From positions 1,054,001 through 1,118,000 of the forward strand of contig NZ_CP060394.1 in the NCBI RefSeq assembly GCF_014274465.1: a DNA stretch of 64,000 bases. Reading direction: 5' to 3'. The DNA comes from Alloacidobacterium dinghuense (GTDB taxonomy: Bacteria; Acidobacteriota; Terriglobia; Terriglobales; Acidobacteriaceae). The translations under genes were made by a program, and so were the position numbers. The notes under the pieces were generated by a model. That model did not search any database. It saw nothing but the letters and a program-made list of their open reading frames with translations, and was not told the origin of the DNA. This document shows, piece by piece, positions 62,239-64,000 of the stretch. Position 1 is the stretch's first letter; each line of letters starts with the position of its first letter.

Positions 62239-63224
62239 CGCGCCGCCTGCTATTTCCGCTCAATCCCATCTATGCGGCGGCTGTCGGGGCAAAGAATGCT
62301 GCTTTTGACAAAGGACTCGTCAGGGCGCGGCGTCTTCTATGGTCAGTGATCAGCGTCGGCAACATTTCTGTTGGAGGCTCTGGCAAAACGCCATTTGTCA
62401 TCGCTCTTGCGAGGTTGCTGAAGCAACATGGCGTGTATGTCGATGTGCTGTCACGCGGCTACGGCCGCAACTCGGATGCAGTGGAACAGGTTGACCCGAC
62501 TGGAGACGTGGAGCGCTTTGGTGATGAACCGGTCCTCATCGCGCAGTCCGCGAATGTGCCTGTCTACGTTGGAGCAAGGCGCTATGCAGCCGGGCTCCTT
62601 GCGGAAAACATTTTGGGGAATAAGGGGATACACCTGCTCGACGATGGATTTCAGCATCGCAGGCTGGCAAGAGCAGTCGATATCGTCGTCATGCATCGCA
62701 GTGATCTTCAGGAAAAGCTATTGCCTTCAGGGAATCTGCGCGAGTCGCTCGGCTCATTACACCGCGCGTCAGTTCTCGTTCTGCGAGAGGAGGATGTTGA
62801 TCTGGAGCAGGAGTTGAAGCGGCGTGGCATCGAGAAGCCTGTCTGGTTCGTCAAGCGGTCGATCATCCTTCCAGAGAATCTCGGAAAGGCTGTCGCTTTC
62901 TGCGGAATAGGCCGGCCTGATGAGTTCTTTCACTCCTTACAGAAGTTGGAGGGAAAGATCGTCGCAAGAAGCACCTTCGGCGATCATCATCGCTACAGTG
63001 AGGGCGATGTGCAACAACTTATTCGAATGGCACAGGCACAGAGAGCGGAGGCATTTCTTACCACAGAGAAAGATCTTGTGCGCTTGTCTCCAACTCAGAG
63101 AACGATGATGGCGTCAGTTGTGCCGCTCAAGGTTGCGAAATTGGTGACTGCTGTGCACGACGAAGCTTCTGTACTGCAAAGTCTTGAGGGACTGTTGCCA
63201 CCCAACTTTGCACATTCTCTGTGA
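62235..63224 (+). CDS. lpxK: LpxK, tetraacyldisaccharide 4'-kinase
   Basis: This 329-residue inner membrane-associated kinase adds the 4'-phosphate of lipid A. The Walker A loop is GGSGKTPF near residue 48, within the family's VISVGNISVGGSGKTPFVIAL, followed by SRGYGR and the HLLDDGFQHRRLARAVDIV motif. The family is usually 320-350 residues. The start overlaps the waaA stop by 4 nt. It confirms a diderm cell with lipid A. Confidence 0.93.
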   Translation: MTRRLLFPLNPIYAAAVGAKNAAFDKGLVRARRLLWSVISVGNISVGGSGKTPFVIALARLLKQHGVYVDVLSRGYGRNSDAVEQVDPTGDVERFGDEPVLIAQSANVPVYVGARRYAAGLLAENILGNKGIHLLDDGFQHRRLARAVDIVVMHRSDLQEKLLPSGNLRESLGSLHRASVLVLREEDVDLEQELKRRGIEKPVWFVKRSIILPENLGKAVAFCGIGRPDEFFHSLQKLEGKIVARSTFGDHHRYSEGDVQQLIRMAQAQRAEAFLTTEKDLVRLSPTQRTMMASVVPLKVAKLVTAVHDEASVLQSLEGLLPPNFAHSL

Positions 63225-63236
63225 GAAAATTAGAGT

Positions 63237-64000
63237 TTGCCAACAGAAAGTCAGCAGTTACGAGTGCTCATTGTGCGGCTGGGCGCAATGGGCGACATTC
63301 TCCATGCCCTGCCTGCAGTTACAGCCTTGCGTGCAAGGCACCCCGAGTGGTTCATTGGTTGGGCAGTGGAGCCGCAGTGGCGTGGATTGTTGGCTGGAGA
63401 AGGTGCTGACGTCAGAGGGGCGGCAATGCCACTCGTCGATGCGCTTCACATCGTACTGGCCAAAGATTGGGCGCGACGGCCGCTAAGTCCCAGTACTATA
63501 GAGCAGATTCGTCAGACACGCCGCGAACTACGTGCTGCACGATACGACATCTGCCTTGACCTGCAGGGGGCTGTGCGCTCCGCTGTGCTCGGAAAATGGG
63601 CGCATCCGCGGCGGCTTTTAGGAGAAGATAAGCCGCGTGAATGGGCTGCGCGGTATCTTTTTGACGAACATATTGCAACACAGGGGACACATGTGATCGA
63701 GCAAGCCGTTGAAGTGGCAAATGCCGTCACTCGTGAGAATTTGCCGCTCATGTTGCCCTGTCTGCCGGTAAGTGAAAGGGCCGAGCGAAACTGCAACACA
63801 AAGCTTGCGGCATTCGGGGGTAAGCCGTTCGTTATTCTGAATCCGGGAGCCGGATGGGGAGCGAAGCGATGGCCCACTGAACGTTTTGGTGAGGTGGCTC
63901 GCACTTGTGCCGACAAGGGATATGGCGCAGTAATCAATTCCGGACCAGGGGAGGAAATGCTGGCCGCAGAAGTGTGCTCTGCGAGCGGAAATACTGCCAT
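63237..64000 (+). CDS. ADP-heptose:LPS heptosyltransferase, partial (3' end outside window)
   Basis: The open frame runs from a TTG at 63237 (12 nt after lpxK) to the window end, about 254 codons. It encodes a GT9 heptosyltransferase: RVLIVRLGAMGDILHALPAV at the start, DICLDLQGAVRSAVLGKW in the first domain, and FVILNPGAGWGAKRWPTERFGEVA opening the second domain. It would add heptose to the Kdo made by the WaaA step. A GTG at 63264, closer to the conserved first strand, is an alternative start. WaaC and WaaF cannot be told apart from this part. Confidence 0.85.
   Translation, partial: MPTESQQLRVLIVRLGAMGDILHALPAVTALRARHPEWFIGWAVEPQWRGLLAGEGADVRGAAMPLVDALHIVLAKDWARRPLSPSTIEQIRQTRRELRAARYDICLDLQGAVRSAVLGKWAHPRRLLGEDKPREWAARYLFDEHIATQGTHVIEQAVEVANAVTRENLPLMLPCLPVSERAERNCNTKLAAFGGKPFVILNPGAGWGAKRWPTERFGEVARTCADKGYGAVINSGPGEEMLAAEVCSASGNTA

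Overview
The window looks like a chromosomal segment of an Acidobacteriota bacterium, most likely class Terriglobia (Acidobacteriaceae type). The markers are a PadR regulator paired with a duplicated-orphan ABC permease, a very large Oar-like TonB-dependent receptor with an N-terminal carboxypeptidase-regulatory-like domain and no SusD partner, a VWFA-related secreted protein, a DUF5107-TPR protein and a diderm LPS core/lipid A cluster. This assignment rests on family content, not on a marker gene. No rRNA, tRNA, CRISPR array, insertion sequence or prophage was recognised.

Region 1 (1-22.7 kb) is an envelope-glycan and secreted-protein locus. It opens with a flippase-like membrane protein carrying a C-terminal ParB/sulfiredoxin-like domain (cut by the window edge), then a GH99-like lipoprotein. 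A five-gene leftward operon follows: a GT-C-like membrane protein, three exported accessory proteins and a polyprenyl-phosphate type GT2. It diverges from a 1408-residue TPR plus beta-barrel protein and a GT4. Next come a lipoprotein phospholipase C with five exact 83-residue Ig-like repeats, a multicopper oxidase pseudogene, a DUF5666-like exported protein, a TPR protein, a PF14907-type nucleotidyltransferase and a TonB. A VWFA protein and about 0.6 kb with no recognisable gene separate this from region 2. The genes plausibly make, flip and export a surface glycan, but the product is not deducible.

Region 2 (24.7-41.8 kb) is a LacI-controlled sugar locus: DUF5107-TPR protein, sugar-porter MFS, GH27 with two CBM-like domains, GH95, LacI regulator, GH97 and an Oar-like TonB receptor. 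LacI-type palindromes lie upstream of the receptor and of GH27, and related operator-like sequence lies over the predicted start of the first operon. The enzymes point to an alpha-galactoside and fucose (or L-galactose) containing plant or microbial glycan.

Region 3 (41.8-52.7 kb) is mixed. It holds two truncated gene remnants (PfpI/isonitrile hydratase, DHA2-type MFS), an uncharacterised 450-residue protein, a nitronate monooxygenase, and a frameshifted CGNR/ABATE regulator that has also lost a zinc cysteine. Two matching 30-bp inverted repeats lie around that regulator. A GH13 amylase-like protein, the PadR-permease pair with a perfect operator, and a Rieske oxygenase follow.

Region 4 (52.8-64.0 kb) is more conserved. 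It has the damage-inducible mutasome operon imuA-imuB-dnaE2 with overlapping genes, a small membrane protein, queD-queE for 7-deazaguanine synthesis, an exported protein, and waaA-lpxK-heptosyltransferase (cut by the window end) for LPS.

Starts were moved to in-frame downstream codons where a ribosome binding site, signal peptide or promoter position demanded it. Functions are family-level unless conserved catalytic residues are named.
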